Below are positions 52,302 to 63,604 of a DNA stretch of 64,000 bases, one piece after another (the stretch's first letter is position 1; each line of letters starts with the position of its first letter). Both the position numbers and the translations under genes were made by a program. The stretch lies in the NCBI RefSeq assembly GCF_010093025.1, contig NZ_CP048114.1:2852001-2916000 (forward strand), given 5' to 3'. Below the pieces are notes generated by a model. The model had not been told where the DNA came from. It made no database searches and saw only the letters and a list, made by a program, of their open reading frames with translations. Source of the DNA: Edaphobacter sp. 12200R-103. GTDB taxonomy: Bacteria > Acidobacteriota > Terriglobia > Terriglobales > Acidobacteriaceae.

Positions 52302-53538
52302 ACAGGTCTATAAATCGTCAAAAGTAATTGAAAGGCATCGCCTCGCGCCTCTGTGTGTGGAGCGTGAGCAGTATCTGAGGCACATGCTCGAAGAGGGCTA
52401 CAGCCACCGCACTTTGACCAATGCGGCCAGTTATATGCTCCACGCCATTCAAATCCTCGGCTTGCGCGAGCTTCGTGTCGTTCATGAGGAAGAGATTGAA
52501 AGAGCGGCGGAATTCTGGGCGGAGTATCGGGGTCCATTTCGAGATCCCGGTCACAGTCAATATGGATCGCCAAGATCCTTTATCAAGTATGTCTGCGCAT
52601 GGTTTCGGTTTAATGGCAAATTGGCGCTGTCACCAGATCCTCCTTTCCACGAACAGACGCACGCATTCTCCAACGCCCTGCGATCTACTTATGGCCTCGC
52701 CGCAGTGACGGCTCGCGGCTATTCGAACCGTGCCCAAGTCTTTTTGACTTGGCTGGCGGCCTAAGGTGGAAATATGGAAACCGTTTCCTTGGCCGACATT
52801 GACAAGTTTGTTGTCGCGAAGCGTGCAGAAGGATGCAGGCCCCGCGGGATTGCCAACCAATGCAAGGCTTTGCGCAGTTTCTTCCGTTTTGCTGAAATGC
52901 GCGGATGGTGTGTGCCGAATCTCGCACTCACCATCCGAATCCCCCGTATTCCCAAAAACGAGCCGCGCCCCACGGGACCAACGTGGACGCAGGTCCGCCA
53001 ACTGCTAGAACTGACCGAAGGGAATGACCCTGAGCATATTCGCGCCCGGGCACTCCTGCTTCTGTTTACGATCTATGGACTGCGCGCGAGTGAAGTCATC
53101 AACCTGCGTCTGGAGGATTTTGATTGGCAGAGTGAAGTCTTCACCATTCGGCGCGCCAAGCATGGCGGCACTCAGCAATATCCGATCCAATACGAAGTGG
53201 GGGAGGCGATTCTTAAATATCTTCGATATGTCCGACCGCGTGTCGATGATCGGCACGTCTTCCTTGGAGAACGACGCCCTTGGGGACCACTCCAACACAC
53301 CACTATGTGGAGGACCGTATCGAGGCGGTTGGGAGCACTTGGAATAGAGCTCCGTCATCAGGGACCTCACGCTTTACGTCACGCATGTGCAACCCGGCTG
53401 CTCCAGAAAGGGTCATCCCTTAAAGAAATCGCCGACTTCCTAGGACACCGCAATACGAAATCTGTTGGTATCTATGCAAAGTGCGATATCGCCGCTCTTC
53501 GCAAGGTTGCCGCCTTTCGCCTGGGCGGGTTGCGATGA
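52291..53538 (+). pseudogene. Tyrosine recombinase A' interrupted by an in-frame TAA
   Basis: Homologous to A over its whole length (for example HRLAPLCVEREQYLRHML and GYSNRAQVFLTWLAA). After LAA a TAA at 52762-52764 stops the frame. Nine bases later an ATG (52774) in the same frame continues with ETVSLADIDKFVVAKR to the end at 53538, including intact Arg I (YGLRASEV), LRHACATRL and the Tyr region. The sequence AAGGTGGAAAT before that ATG is a good ribosome site, so the catalytic part could be made by reinitiation. Either a pseudogene or a split recombinase. Confidence 0.75.
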
Positions 53539-54509
53539 AGCTACAGGAAGGAATTGAAGTTTATATCGAGGCGAGACAATCCGAAGGCGCGCCCTGGATG
53601 AAAGGTGCGCAAAGCCTGCGTTCCCTTTGCCGAAGCCTCGGGAATATGCCCCTGAATCGAATCCGAGTCAACCAGATTGCGCCTTTTCTCGATGGTCCTC
53701 ACACCTCCGCTGCAACTTGGTACAACAAATACTGCGTCCTGCGGCAGTTCTTTTGCTACTGGAAGGCCCGTAATGAGATATACGGGTTGCCTCTGCCTCC
53801 CCCACGGCGCTTTCCCGCACAGACATTTGTCCCCTACGTTTATTCGCGAACTGAGCTCCGGCGGCTGCTGGTAGCAGCCGGAACCACTCAACGAGACTTG
53901 AACTCTGTGATCGGCCCTCGTACCTTTCGCACCTTGCTTCTGTTCCTTTATGGCACCGGCGCGGGTCTCAGCGAAGCTGTTCAACTGGAGCGCGGTGACG
54001 TGGACTTTCGCAGGAGACGAATCACTCTTCGCAGTTGTGTCGCCCGCTGTGCGCGCGAGATTCCGATTGGTTCTGATCTTTACGAGATATTGCTGCAGTA
54101 TCACCGAGCGCATCATCAACAAGAGGCAATAAGAGACCCGCAATTCTTTCTAACCAAGGATGGGGCACAGATAAAGGCAAGCACGGCGAGCAAGACTTTC
54201 CAGAAGGTGCGCAAGAAAGCAGGCGTTGCTCGCTATGACGGAGCCCGCTACCAGCCGAGGATGCAAGATCTGCGATATACCTTCGCTGTCCACCGATTAA
54301 CTGCATGGTTCAAGAACGGCGCAGACATGGGGCGAATGATTCCGGCGCTTTCGGCCTACATGGGACAGCATGACCTCAGCGCGTCGGAACGTTATCTACG
54401 CCTGACTCCAGAGCGCTTTCGAGCGCAACTCAATAAACTCAGTCCAAAGCGAGGCAAAAGGCGGTGGCGCGATGATAGCGAGCTGATGAGGTTTCTTGAC
54501 AGTCTATGA
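53535..54509 (+). CDS. Tyrosine recombinase B' of array, catalytic Arg I lost
   Basis: 324 residues, starting in the stop of A' (ATGA). The alignment with B is close: WYNKYCVLRQFF, FLYGTGAGLSEAVQL, MQDLRYTFAVHRL, SASERYLRLTPERF and KRGKRRWRDDSELM all have counterparts. In the first catalytic box Arg has become Gly (GTGAGLSEA against GTGLRVGEA), and the His after Arg II has become Tyr. It is therefore probably inactive as a recombinase and may serve as a structural partner. It ends the array; a stem-loop follows after ~175 bases. Confidence 0.78.
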   Translation: MKLQEGIEVYIEARQSEGAPWMKGAQSLRSLCRSLGNMPLNRIRVNQIAPFLDGPHTSAATWYNKYCVLRQFFCYWKARNEIYGLPLPPPRRFPAQTFVPYVYSRTELRRLLVAAGTTQRDLNSVIGPRTFRTLLLFLYGTGAGLSEAVQLERGDVDFRRRRITLRSCVARCAREIPIGSDLYEILLQYHRAHHQQEAIRDPQFFLTKDGAQIKASTASKTFQKVRKKAGVARYDGARYQPRMQDLRYTFAVHRLTAWFKNGADMGRMIPALSAYMGQHDLSASERYLRLTPERFRAQLNKLSPKRGKRRWRDDSELMRFLDSL

Positions 54510-54683
54510 AAAGGCATCCGCCTATTTAGGTCCAATTCCGCATTGCTTTCAGGGCCGACGTTGCGGGACAGGACACAAGCCCTGCATGGATATGAAGTGG
54601 AAAGCGCACCGTACTATGGGCGGTGCATCCTTCCCAGCACAAAGCGCACGAAGAACGGCCGCCAGCGGCGGCTCGTGCGCGAA

Positions 54684-54724
54684 GATTTGCCGCTAAGAAC
54701 GCCCCGGCGGGGCAGCGGCAAATC
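54684..54724. repeat. Long stem-loop in the spacer between recombinase array and integrase
   Basis: GATTTGCCGCT / AGCGGCAAATC enclosing the inner stem GCCCC-GGC-GGGGC. It sits between convergent genes in a 320-base spacer (54510-54831) that holds nothing else I can identify. Neither strand has a long U tract, so its action as a terminator is possible but not clear. Confidence 0.5.
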
Positions 54725-54831
54725 AAAACCATCTCAGCAAGGAACGTCCGGGCCGGACATTGAGAAGATTAACTCCCTACGCCAGCCTCCGCCAGCGGCT
54801 CCGGCCAAATACGGCTTCGGGACGTTCACGG

Positions 54832-56253
54832 TCAGCGCGGCCTGTGGCGCTTGCCTCGTTTGCCTTTATCGTGCGTCTCTGCCGCTTTCGACGCCTTCGC
54901 CTTGGTTACGTCTGGTTGCGGCAACTCCCAACCCGCCATGCCCTGCAACACGCGGTCGGCGTGCTTGATGGTGTTCACGTGTCCGTAGTGGCTTTCAATC
55001 ATGTGGACGGATGTTCCCATCTGCTCGGCGAGAAAATATACGTCCACACCTTCCTGTAAGCGAAGCGTGGCGTAGGTATGCCGGAAGCAATAGGTCGAGC
55101 GCGGAACGCCCTGCGTTCCTTCGCGCAGATTCGCTTCGCTCAGAAGATCGGCAACCAAGGAGCTATACAGCGTCTTTGCGGGCTTGCCCGCGACATTGGT
55201 AAATACTCTGTCATCCTGTTGGGTGGCTTTGGAAATGGCACGAATGCGTTCTAAATAGTCTCCCACGCTCTTAGGCGCAACCAGTTTGCGTGATTTGCCC
55301 TTGCCCTGCACGAACAAGACAACGATCTCGCGACCCTCGCGGTCTTTTGCAGGCATGATGTCGCGCCACCGGAGATTCTTCATCTCCGCTGGCCTCATGC
55401 CGGTATTGCAGGCAATCAGAATCAAGTTGTAGGTGACTGTGCGATACCAAACGCTTGACGGCTTATCAGCCTCGGCAATCCACTTGCGGCCTACGGTGTG
55501 GAGTTTGCGATACTCCTCCAGCGTAAACTCGTCACGCCGCATCGTCTTGAGCTTGGGGCGCTCGTCGAAGCGCTGGCTTGCGGGAACGTAGCGTTTCTTC
55601 ACCGCATAATTCATGATCGCGCCGAAGATGGACATCTCGAAGCGGATGGTGGAATCGCTGATGAAAGGAACAGTCCGTTCTTCGGAAGGTTTGACTTTAA
55701 TCGGTTTTAACACTCGGATGCCCAAAGTCTGCTGAACTTTGATGCGGCGCTCGGCTTCATGGTCTGCGAAAGTTTGCGCTGCGTCGGCGGTGACTTCTCG
55801 AACGCCGTTGCGCCGGTGGCGTCCCGCGCCATTCTCCCGCCGCCATGCCGGATAGCCGCCCCAGCGTTCATCCCCGATGAGATGGACCTGCGTGGAACCT
55901 GCATACCTGTCTAACGTGCCTTCGATGACGGCACGGAGCTTCTTCGGTCGCGCGGCGCTGATCTCTCCGCGCTTCGCTCGCGCCTCCTGCGTCAACAGAT
56001 ACTCGCGCGCCACGTCGCGGAAGGGACGGTTGAACACCGGAACGTCATGCTTGATGCGAAACCGCACATCGGCATCATGGTCGAAGGCGCGTTCACGCGC
56101 CGCACTTATATCTGTCGTCTTGAGCGAAACCGTCTTATAGCGGTCGGCCTTCGGCATCTTCATGCGGCAATACCACATCCGATGATCTACGTCGCCGCGT
56201 CGGAAGAGAATCAGGCCGGGTTTCAGCTCCTCTTTCTCGGTAATAAACGCCAT
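54832..56253 (-). CDS. int: Phage-type tyrosine integrase of the element
   Basis: 473 residues. An N-terminal arm-binding-like region (YCRMKMPKADRYKTVSLKT, ~27-45) precedes a long core-binding domain (~75-250) and a catalytic domain with IACNTGMRPAEMKNLRW (Arg I), STYCFRHTYATLRL (Arg II) and MGTSVHMIESHYGHV (His and nucleophile Tyr). The tail is strongly basic. The gene starts 145 bases from the right attachment repeat and reads inward, the usual place for the integrase of an island. It is the likely enzyme that joined the element to the palindromic repeat, using the GTGCAG sites as arm sites. Confidence 0.88.
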   Translation of the reverse strand: MAFITEKEELKPGLILFRRGDVDHRMWYCRMKMPKADRYKTVSLKTTDISAARERAFDHDADVRFRIKHDVPVFNRPFRDVAREYLLTQEARAKRGEISAARPKKLRAVIEGTLDRYAGSTQVHLIGDERWGGYPAWRRENGAGRHRRNGVREVTADAAQTFADHEAERRIKVQQTLGIRVLKPIKVKPSEERTVPFISDSTIRFEMSIFGAIMNYAVKKRYVPASQRFDERPKLKTMRRDEFTLEEYRKLHTVGRKWIAEADKPSSVWYRTVTYNLILIACNTGMRPAEMKNLRWRDIMPAKDREGREIVVLFVQGKGKSRKLVAPKSVGDYLERIRAISKATQQDDRVFTNVAGKPAKTLYSSLVADLLSEANLREGTQGVPRSTYCFRHTYATLRLQEGVDVYFLAEQMGTSVHMIESHYGHVNTIKHADRVLQGMAGWELPQPDVTKAKASKAAETHDKGKRGKRHRPR

Positions 56254-56279
56254 GTTGCCTCCTGCGGTTATTCCGTTCT

Positions 56280-56296
56280 GTGCAGTTTCCGTGCAG
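56280..56296. repeat. GTGCAG pair at the right end (integrase arm-site candidate)
   Basis: GTGCAG at 56280 and 56291, spacing 11 bases, the same spacing as the first two of the three copies at 23000-23029. They stand just upstream of the int start. Confidence 0.55.
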
Positions 56297-56397
56297 ATTC
56301 TTCATGCAAGCCATTGATTCTTCATGGCTGTGCATACTTTGTATGGCACATTATAGAAAACTATGTGCTTTATTTCTAAGTATTTATGATATAGTTC

Positions 56398-56409
56398 TCA
56401 TCCTGAGCG
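56398..56409. other. Right attachment repeat (attR core)
   Basis: TCATCCTGAGCG, identical to 22929-22940, followed by the rest of a family-1 palindrome (AAGCTTCTCGCGG to GTCGAAGGATCTG). Confidence 0.75.
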
Positions 56410-56638
56410 AAGCTTCTCGCGGCCCTATCGCGAGAAGCGCCGTCGAAGGATCTGCGGTCGGGGATGGTGACTGAGGCAGTAGACCGCAGATCCCATTTGA
56501 CTTCGCTCCGGGCAGGCCTTTCCACTTCGCCCATTTCGACTCACCTCAGGCTCACTCATGGCTCCGGTCTATTCGTCCCGGGCCTCGTGGCCGCAGTGCT
56601 ATCATCCCGCAATAGAAAAAGAGGAGATCTTCTTCGTG
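56410..56638. other. Right half of the split palindromic repeat and host spacer
   Basis: Bases 56410-56456 finish the family-1 repeat begun at 22927. The remaining ~180 bases up to the creatininase gene hold its promoter and ribosome site and no gene. Confidence 0.6.
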
Positions 56639-57559
56639 ATGATTGCGTTGCACGGCCTGCACTTGAGATTCAAAGACCTCTGTCTCGCATCTTCCCTCGC
56701 TCTTCTCAGTCTCGGCAGCGCCGGCGCAGTTGCTCAGGCCGCCTCTTCGCAGGCAAAGCTGCCCGTCCAGTGGGAGGAGTTGACCGGCCCCGACTTCGTA
56801 AAGGCCATTCACGCTGCTCAGGGGACCTGCATCCTTCCTATCGGGATCCTGGAAAAGCACGGTCCGCACCTTCCCATCGGCTCCGACCTGCTCAACGCCC
56901 GCTACACGGCTATCCACGCAGCAGAGAAACAGTACGTCATCGTCTTCCCCCAGTACTATTTCGGCCAGATCGCCGAGGCGCGTCATGAACCCGGCACCGT
57001 CTCTTACAGCCGCGAGCTTCAGCTAGCCATGCTGCAGGCCACCACCGATGAGATGGGCCGCAACGGTTGCAAAAAGATCCTCATTATTAACGGACACGGC
57101 GGCAACGCCCACCTGCTGCCGTACTTCGTGCAGACCCAGCTCGACAAGCCGCACGATTACGTCGTTTACCTCTTCGATCAGCGCACTCCTGCGACCGGCG
57201 GCCCGAAGAAGAAGACCACCAACGACCAGCACGCTGGTGAGAGCGAGACCTCCAAGCTGATGATCGTCCGCCCCGACCTCGTACACCCCGAACGCGCCAA
57301 GGATGAGTCCGGAGCCGACCAGAACCGGCAGAAGCTACCCGAAGGCGTCTACACCGGCATCTGGTGGTACGCCCGCTTCCCCGACCACTACGCCGGAGAC
57401 GGCTCCGCCGCCAGCCACGAGTTGGGCGAATACCAGATGAACTGGTGGGTCGACTCCGTCAGCCGCGTCCTCGCCGCCATCAAGGCCGACGACGTCACAC
57501 CGCGACTCCAGCAGGAGTTCTTTGAAAAAACCTCCCATCCCATCGATACGCCGCAATAG
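56639..57559 (+). CDS. Secreted creatininase-family amidohydrolase
   Basis: 306 residues from ATG 56639 (GAGGAG upstream; a GTG one codon earlier is possible). A signal peptide runs to about AQA. The creatininase fold is marked by EKHGPHLPIGSD (metal-binding His and Asp), INGHGGNAHLLP and HAGESETSKLM (metal ligands), as in creatininase, MftE and FAPy deformylase relatives, which hydrolyse cyclic amides using two metals. Export to the periplasm is unusual for the family, most members being cytoplasmic, though secreted copies occur in Acidobacteriota. The substrate is unknown. First host gene after the integrated element. Confidence 0.82.
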   Translation: MIALHGLHLRFKDLCLASSLALLSLGSAGAVAQAASSQAKLPVQWEELTGPDFVKAIHAAQGTCILPIGILEKHGPHLPIGSDLLNARYTAIHAAEKQYVIVFPQYYFGQIAEARHEPGTVSYSRELQLAMLQATTDEMGRNGCKKILIINGHGGNAHLLPYFVQTQLDKPHDYVVYLFDQRTPATGGPKKKTTNDQHAGESETSKLMIVRPDLVHPERAKDESGADQNRQKLPEGVYTGIWWYARFPDHYAGDGSAASHELGEYQMNWWVDSVSRVLAAIKADDVTPRLQQEFFEKTSHPIDTPQ

Positions 57560-57577
57560 CCACCATTCCACAAATCC

Positions 57578-57619
57578 GGGTGTCCATCTTCGGCGCAGCT
57601 TACCGCGGCTAAGGTGGGG
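57578..57619. repeat. Intergenic repeat, family 2
   Basis: GGGTGTCCATCTTCGG...GCGGCTAAGGTGGGG, similar to the arms at 62584-62735. A nearby GGGGCTAAAGCCCC hairpin with TTTT (57656-57673) could end transcription of the creatininase gene. Confidence 0.6.
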
Positions 57620-57645
57620 CATTCGAAGCGAAGCTCGCCCCCGCC

Positions 57646-57849
57646 TCAACCCTGTGGGGCTAAAGCCCCTTTTCTATCTGGCTGGGACGTCACGCCTGAA
57701 GCTGTGCCCTTAACGGCCTCCGCGACTCGCTTGGGAATCGGAGTCGGCGAAGGCTTGGGCTGGGGAGGAGGATTGCAGCCCGCCATCGTCAGACACCCCG
57801 CCATCAGGAGCAGCCCCGATCCCAACCCCATAGCGTCGCCTCTTTTCAT
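57646..57849 (-). CDS. Small proline-rich lipoprotein
   Basis: 67 residues from ATG 57849, or 61 from 57831, which has AGAGG seven bases upstream. A short basic N-region is followed by LGSGLLLMAGCLTMAGC, a lipoprotein signal with the lipobox ending at the second Cys. After it comes a proline-rich linker (NPPPQPKPSPTPIPK) and a short polar tail. The tail reads into the GGGGCTAAAGCCCC repeat, so the true C-terminus may be a repeat-derived extension. No function is apparent. Divergent from gyrA. Confidence 0.5.
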   Translation of the reverse strand: MKRGDAMGLGSGLLLMAGCLTMAGCNPPPQPKPSPTPIPKRVAEAVKGTASGVTSQPDRKGALAPQG

Positions 57850-58019
57850 AGGAGCCCGCCGGCCACGCCTCCGGTTGTCAGGCACTCTCCCTTTGTTCCG
57901 AAAGCCCCAGCAGATCTTCGCCACTTCTTCTCCTTAGCCTCTCCCCGGACAAGCCTCGTTACCACCCGTGTTTCAGCAAGGCATCTGCGCGCCAGACCCT
58001 CTATAATAGAAGTTAAGAT

Positions 58020-60920
<2,901 letters not shown>

Positions 60921-60989
60921 GCTCGTTCTTGTTCGCCTCAAATCGCTTTACACAACCAGCTGGACATTGATTCTAGCTGCCCGCAAAAA

Positions 60990-61466
60990 CTACAGTCCTC
61001 CGTTTTTGCGGGCACGATCCACATCTTGCCAAAGCGTTGTTAGGCCGATCACATTCTTGATCATCGTCAAGAGATTCAGGGAAGAGTAGATAAGTAGAAA
61101 AACAAGTAAGTCGTCGAACTTTTGTGTATTTTCTATTGGCCCTAGAGTTAACAGTGCAAACGTCGTCGCAAAAAGCATAAGAGGAAATACAAAAGCCGTT
61201 GCGTACGCTTTCGCTTCTCCAGCCTGCCTCAGCTGTAGGCCAAACTCAGTCGCTAGCATAGCGAAAAAACCACTACAAGTGATCGCTGTCGCGGTGGCTG
61301 CAATAATAAGCATATTGGCCAGATCTGCTTTTTTGTGAACCAACCAGTCTCTCAGAACCTCTAACCCGATCAACTGATTGAGAGCAACGAGTAGCAGTAC
61401 CGACGCTAATATCTCACCACCGTATTCCCATATACCTTCGATCTTCCTATCCATTTCACTGCTCAT
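60990..61466 (-). CDS. Small membrane protein coupled to a 315-residue partner
   Basis: 158 residues with about four membrane helices (ILASVLLLVALNQLIGL, MLIIAATATAITCSGFFAML, AFVFPLMLFATTFALLTL, LLVFLLIYSSLNLLTMI) and charged ends. No family recognised. Its ATG lies 11 bases inside the end of the upstream gene on the same strand, so expression is translationally coupled. Base composition is visibly lower in G+C than gyrA. A membrane protein tied to a soluble partner is common in two-gene phage-defence systems. Confidence 0.6.
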   Translation of the reverse strand: MSSEMDRKIEGIWEYGGEILASVLLLVALNQLIGLEVLRDWLVHKKADLANMLIIAATATAITCSGFFAMLATEFGLQLRQAGEAKAYATAFVFPLMLFATTFALLTLGPIENTQKFDDLLVFLLIYSSLNLLTMIKNVIGLTTLWQDVDRARKNGGL

Positions 61467-62403
61467 GACCGGGCGGTGTTGGCAGCTCTGCGAGTTTGTC
61501 GACCTCTTCCGTAATTCGAGCGAGTATGTTCTTACCCTCTACCGTCCGAGCATTCGCTGACATTCCTCTGACAAAATCACGGAAACCTTCAATTCTTCCT
61601 CTCATCGCTTTACTTCCCGTTCTCACCGTTCGACGTTGTCCATTTCTAAATCCGGTCATTGTCACTTCGCCGTCTTTGTATCCGGCCTGAGCCATCGCGG
61701 CGGTGGCAAAGGGAAGCCCTTCCTCCGAAAGTGAAAGCCCTGATGGATTCTTCATATCTTGCGTGTATTCTCGGATTCCATTTGCGACCATTTCTTGCCG
61801 CAGACGCTCCGTACGTCGGTCAAGCTCAGGGTTAGGTATTCTTAGCTTGACCCGCAAGCGGGTCAATTTGTCGAACGACCGGAACGCCTGGAGGATTTTG
61901 TTTTCTTCGGGGACAGGCTCAAGGCGGATATGCGAAGTAAATCCAGATTCGGCAGCGGCTTCATCCAGCATGTTGTGGAGGGAACTTCGCCACAATTGAT
62001 TGCGCATTAGCTCGCTTCGGTATTCAACAACCACTAAGTGTCTTCGCATGTAGAAAAAAATGTGAAATGTCTCGGCTGGTGGCGGAGAAAGCGTTGTAGT
62101 AGCTTCTTCGAAGCCATCTGCCGTCGCGGTTTTACCATTCTGCTCAACGGTCGAACGGCCCAGAGTGATACTACATATTGGGCCATGATCGCTACTCACC
62201 AGAAAAAACTCACGTGCATTCCATTGAAGCGTGGTTCGTCCAGATTGAGTGATCACTGATAAATCAGGATTTGTAATTCCCCTAATGACCTGCAAGATCT
62301 GATCATCGGTTCTGATGTTGACGCCCATGAAGTCGAACATAAAATTTTCTTCATCAACGATGTTGAGCCTATAGATTTCAAACAGAAGTGGAAGCTCCGC
62401 CAT
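61456..62403 (-). CDS. Unknown 315-residue protein (possible defence effector, DUF4747-like)
   Basis: The N-terminal part has YRLNIVDEENFMFDFMGVNI, then beta strands; a long central section contains FHIFFYMRRHLVVVEYRSEL, IRLEPVPEENKILQAFRSF and RVKLRIPNPELDRRTERLRQ. The C-terminal 120 residues are Gly/Lys/Arg-rich (GYKDGEVTMTGFRNGQRRTV). The layout resembles DUF4747-type proteins of abortive-infection loci, which is a tentative match. It overlaps the membrane-protein gene by 11 bases. It was probably acquired by transfer, given the lower G+C and lack of host-type neighbours. Confidence 0.5.
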   Translation of the reverse strand: MAELPLLFEIYRLNIVDEENFMFDFMGVNIRTDDQILQVIRGITNPDLSVITQSGRTTLQWNAREFFLVSSDHGPICSITLGRSTVEQNGKTATADGFEEATTTLSPPPAETFHIFFYMRRHLVVVEYRSELMRNQLWRSSLHNMLDEAAAESGFTSHIRLEPVPEENKILQAFRSFDKLTRLRVKLRIPNPELDRRTERLRQEMVANGIREYTQDMKNPSGLSLSEEGLPFATAAMAQAGYKDGEVTMTGFRNGQRRTVRTGSKAMRGRIEGFRDFVRGMSANARTVEGKNILARITEEVDKLAELPTPPGHEQ

Positions 62404-62583
62404 ACTTATCGAGCCCTACTCCCCTCATTCAAAATGATGTTCTTCGGCATTCGAACACTCGAGTCGGGCAGAGAACGAGGACAAACCATCTCTAAAGTCC
62501 TTTGTTTAACATAAATTTAGGGGTGAGGACACTTTATCTGCGGGCCATGAATATGGCAAGACTTGTCGAGGAGACTTGTGGCC

Positions 62584-62735
62584 GGGTGCCCCATCTTCGA
62601 CGCCGAAGGCGGCTAAGGTGGGCAATTTTCGCGGCAGCGAAAATCCCTACACTCTCCCCACCCTGAACAACGGATCGTGCTCCGCACGACAACCCACCTT
62701 AGTCGCGATAAAACCGCGCCGAAGATGGGGCACCC
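62584..62735. repeat. Long inverted repeat, family 2 (paired arms)
   Basis: Left arm GGGTGCCCCATCTTCG...GCGGCTAAGGTGGG from 62584 and right arm CCCACCTTAGTCGCG...CGAAGATGGGGCACCC ending at 62735 are mutually inverted. The remaining spacer (62404-62841) holds no gene. Confidence 0.7.
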
Positions 62736-62841
62736 AATTCTCCACTCCGGAAGAGGAATCCAGACACAGTAAAATCCACCCATGCCGCTGGGCCTCGTAC
62801 GATAGCAACAGGAGGTAATGGGTCAGTTTGAACTGAAGCAT

Positions 62842-63378
62842 TTATTTCCAAGTGCGATGAGCCGTGAATTTTGCGAGATTTGCTTCTAATATGCTCTCGG
62901 CGTCTTCTCGGTCTGGGACCACTCCAAAGTCGCGGATAAGCTGCAATCCGAAATCTTCAAACGCCATCCGATCAGTGCGGAAGTGAATTTTTCTAATTTC
63001 GTCCCGCAATCCCGTTCCCGCTCCATGACAGACATGCAGATGGGGGAACGTGAAATCACTTTGATGTGGGTGCCAATGGTATGCCAAAATTTCATGGCCA
63101 TCGCTGTTCTCAACCGCATATTCGTATGCGAGAGTGGTGACCTTAAGGCCACCCCACATCGATTTGGTTACCTCGAATTGTTGGGTGAACGAAATAGCCA
63201 GCACTTCTTGAGAAGAGGTTATGACATCCATCGCCGGTTCTGGAGATAGAGAGAGACTGTGATGCTCTCCAGATCCATAGCCACTTGCACGTAGACACCC
63301 CCTCCCAAAGCAGCTCAAAGACTGCTGTAGAGGCTGAATGAAATTCCTTACTGCTTCATCGGGTGTTCTTCCGGGCAC
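62842..63378 (-). CDS. Unknown protein, second gene of an overlapping pair
   Basis: About 178 residues if it begins at the GTG at 63378; GTG codons at 63414 and 63423 are alternatives. All overlap the preceding gene. The central motif LAYHWHPHQSDFTFPHLHVCHGAG is His-rich and could bind a metal. ALSFTQQFE-like strands precede it, and DRMAFEDFGLQLIRDFGVVP with an acidic helix ends the protein. I know no name for it. With its small upstream partner it could be a toxin-antitoxin-like pair, the partner carrying the FLRRWDAG motif. Confidence 0.5.
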   Translation of the reverse strand: MPGRTPDEAVRNFIQPLQQSLSCFGRGCLRASGYGSGEHHSLSLSPEPAMDVITSSQEVLAISFTQQFEVTKSMWGGLKVTTLAYEYAVENSDGHEILAYHWHPHQSDFTFPHLHVCHGAGTGLRDEIRKIHFRTDRMAFEDFGLQLIRDFGVVPDREDAESILEANLAKFTAHRTWK

Positions 63379-63604
63379 TGACCGACCGCACGAATGGGAT
63401 GAGTAGAGCGACACGCATAGCACGTGCCCTCTCGCTCGGGTCGGTATAGTATCCCGCGTCCCAACGTCTCAGAAATTCTTTGCCCGATATAGAGAGGTAT
63501 CTTTGCGCAGCTCGTTCAAACAGCTGTGCTCCCTCCGTGGCGTTGAGGAAAACGTCACGCTTTGCTTCACAGCCAGCTTGCGCGTGTTCAAGCAATGCTT
63601 CCAT
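63356..63604 (-). CDS. Small protein with FLRRWDAG motif
   Basis: 82 residues from ATG 63604 (GGAGG six bases upstream). Short and helical: GAQLFERAAQRYLSISGKEFLRRWDAGYY followed by ERARAMRVALLIPF. The S-G-x-x-F-L-R-R-W-D-A-G-x-Y stretch recurs in small proteins paired with another short gene, as here. It overlaps the next gene by about 23 bases. Possible antitoxin; this is inference from pairing only. Confidence 0.6.
   Translation of the reverse strand: MEALLEHAQAGCEAKRDVFLNATEGAQLFERAAQRYLSISGKEFLRRWDAGYYTDPSERARAMRVALLIPFVRSVSARKNTR

Larger units (their letters stand above)
22929..56409. mobile_element. Integrative mobilizable element (about 33.5 kb) with defence cargo
   Basis: The ends are a 12-base direct repeat, TCATCCTGAGCG, at 22929-22940 and 56398-56409. 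Joining host DNA across it would restore one palindromic family-1 repeat, so the element appears to have inserted into such a repeat between the CsbD-like and creatininase genes. Inside lie a phage-type integrase next to the right end, an excisionase-like HTH gene, a MobF relaxase, a TraG/VirD4-type coupling ATPase, a ribbon-helix-helix protein and a broken ArdC. No VirB4, VirB6 or pilus gene was found, so transfer would need a helper system. The cargo comprises a ubiquitin-like operon, a toxin-antitoxin pair, restriction-modification, a GHKL unit, CBASS and recombinase arrays. Confidence 0.82.

Noticed and set aside
22929..56409. Complete self-transmissible ICE
   Set aside because: A relaxase and coupling protein are present, but no VirB4, VirB6, VirB8-11 or pilin gene was found, so the label was limited to mobilizable.
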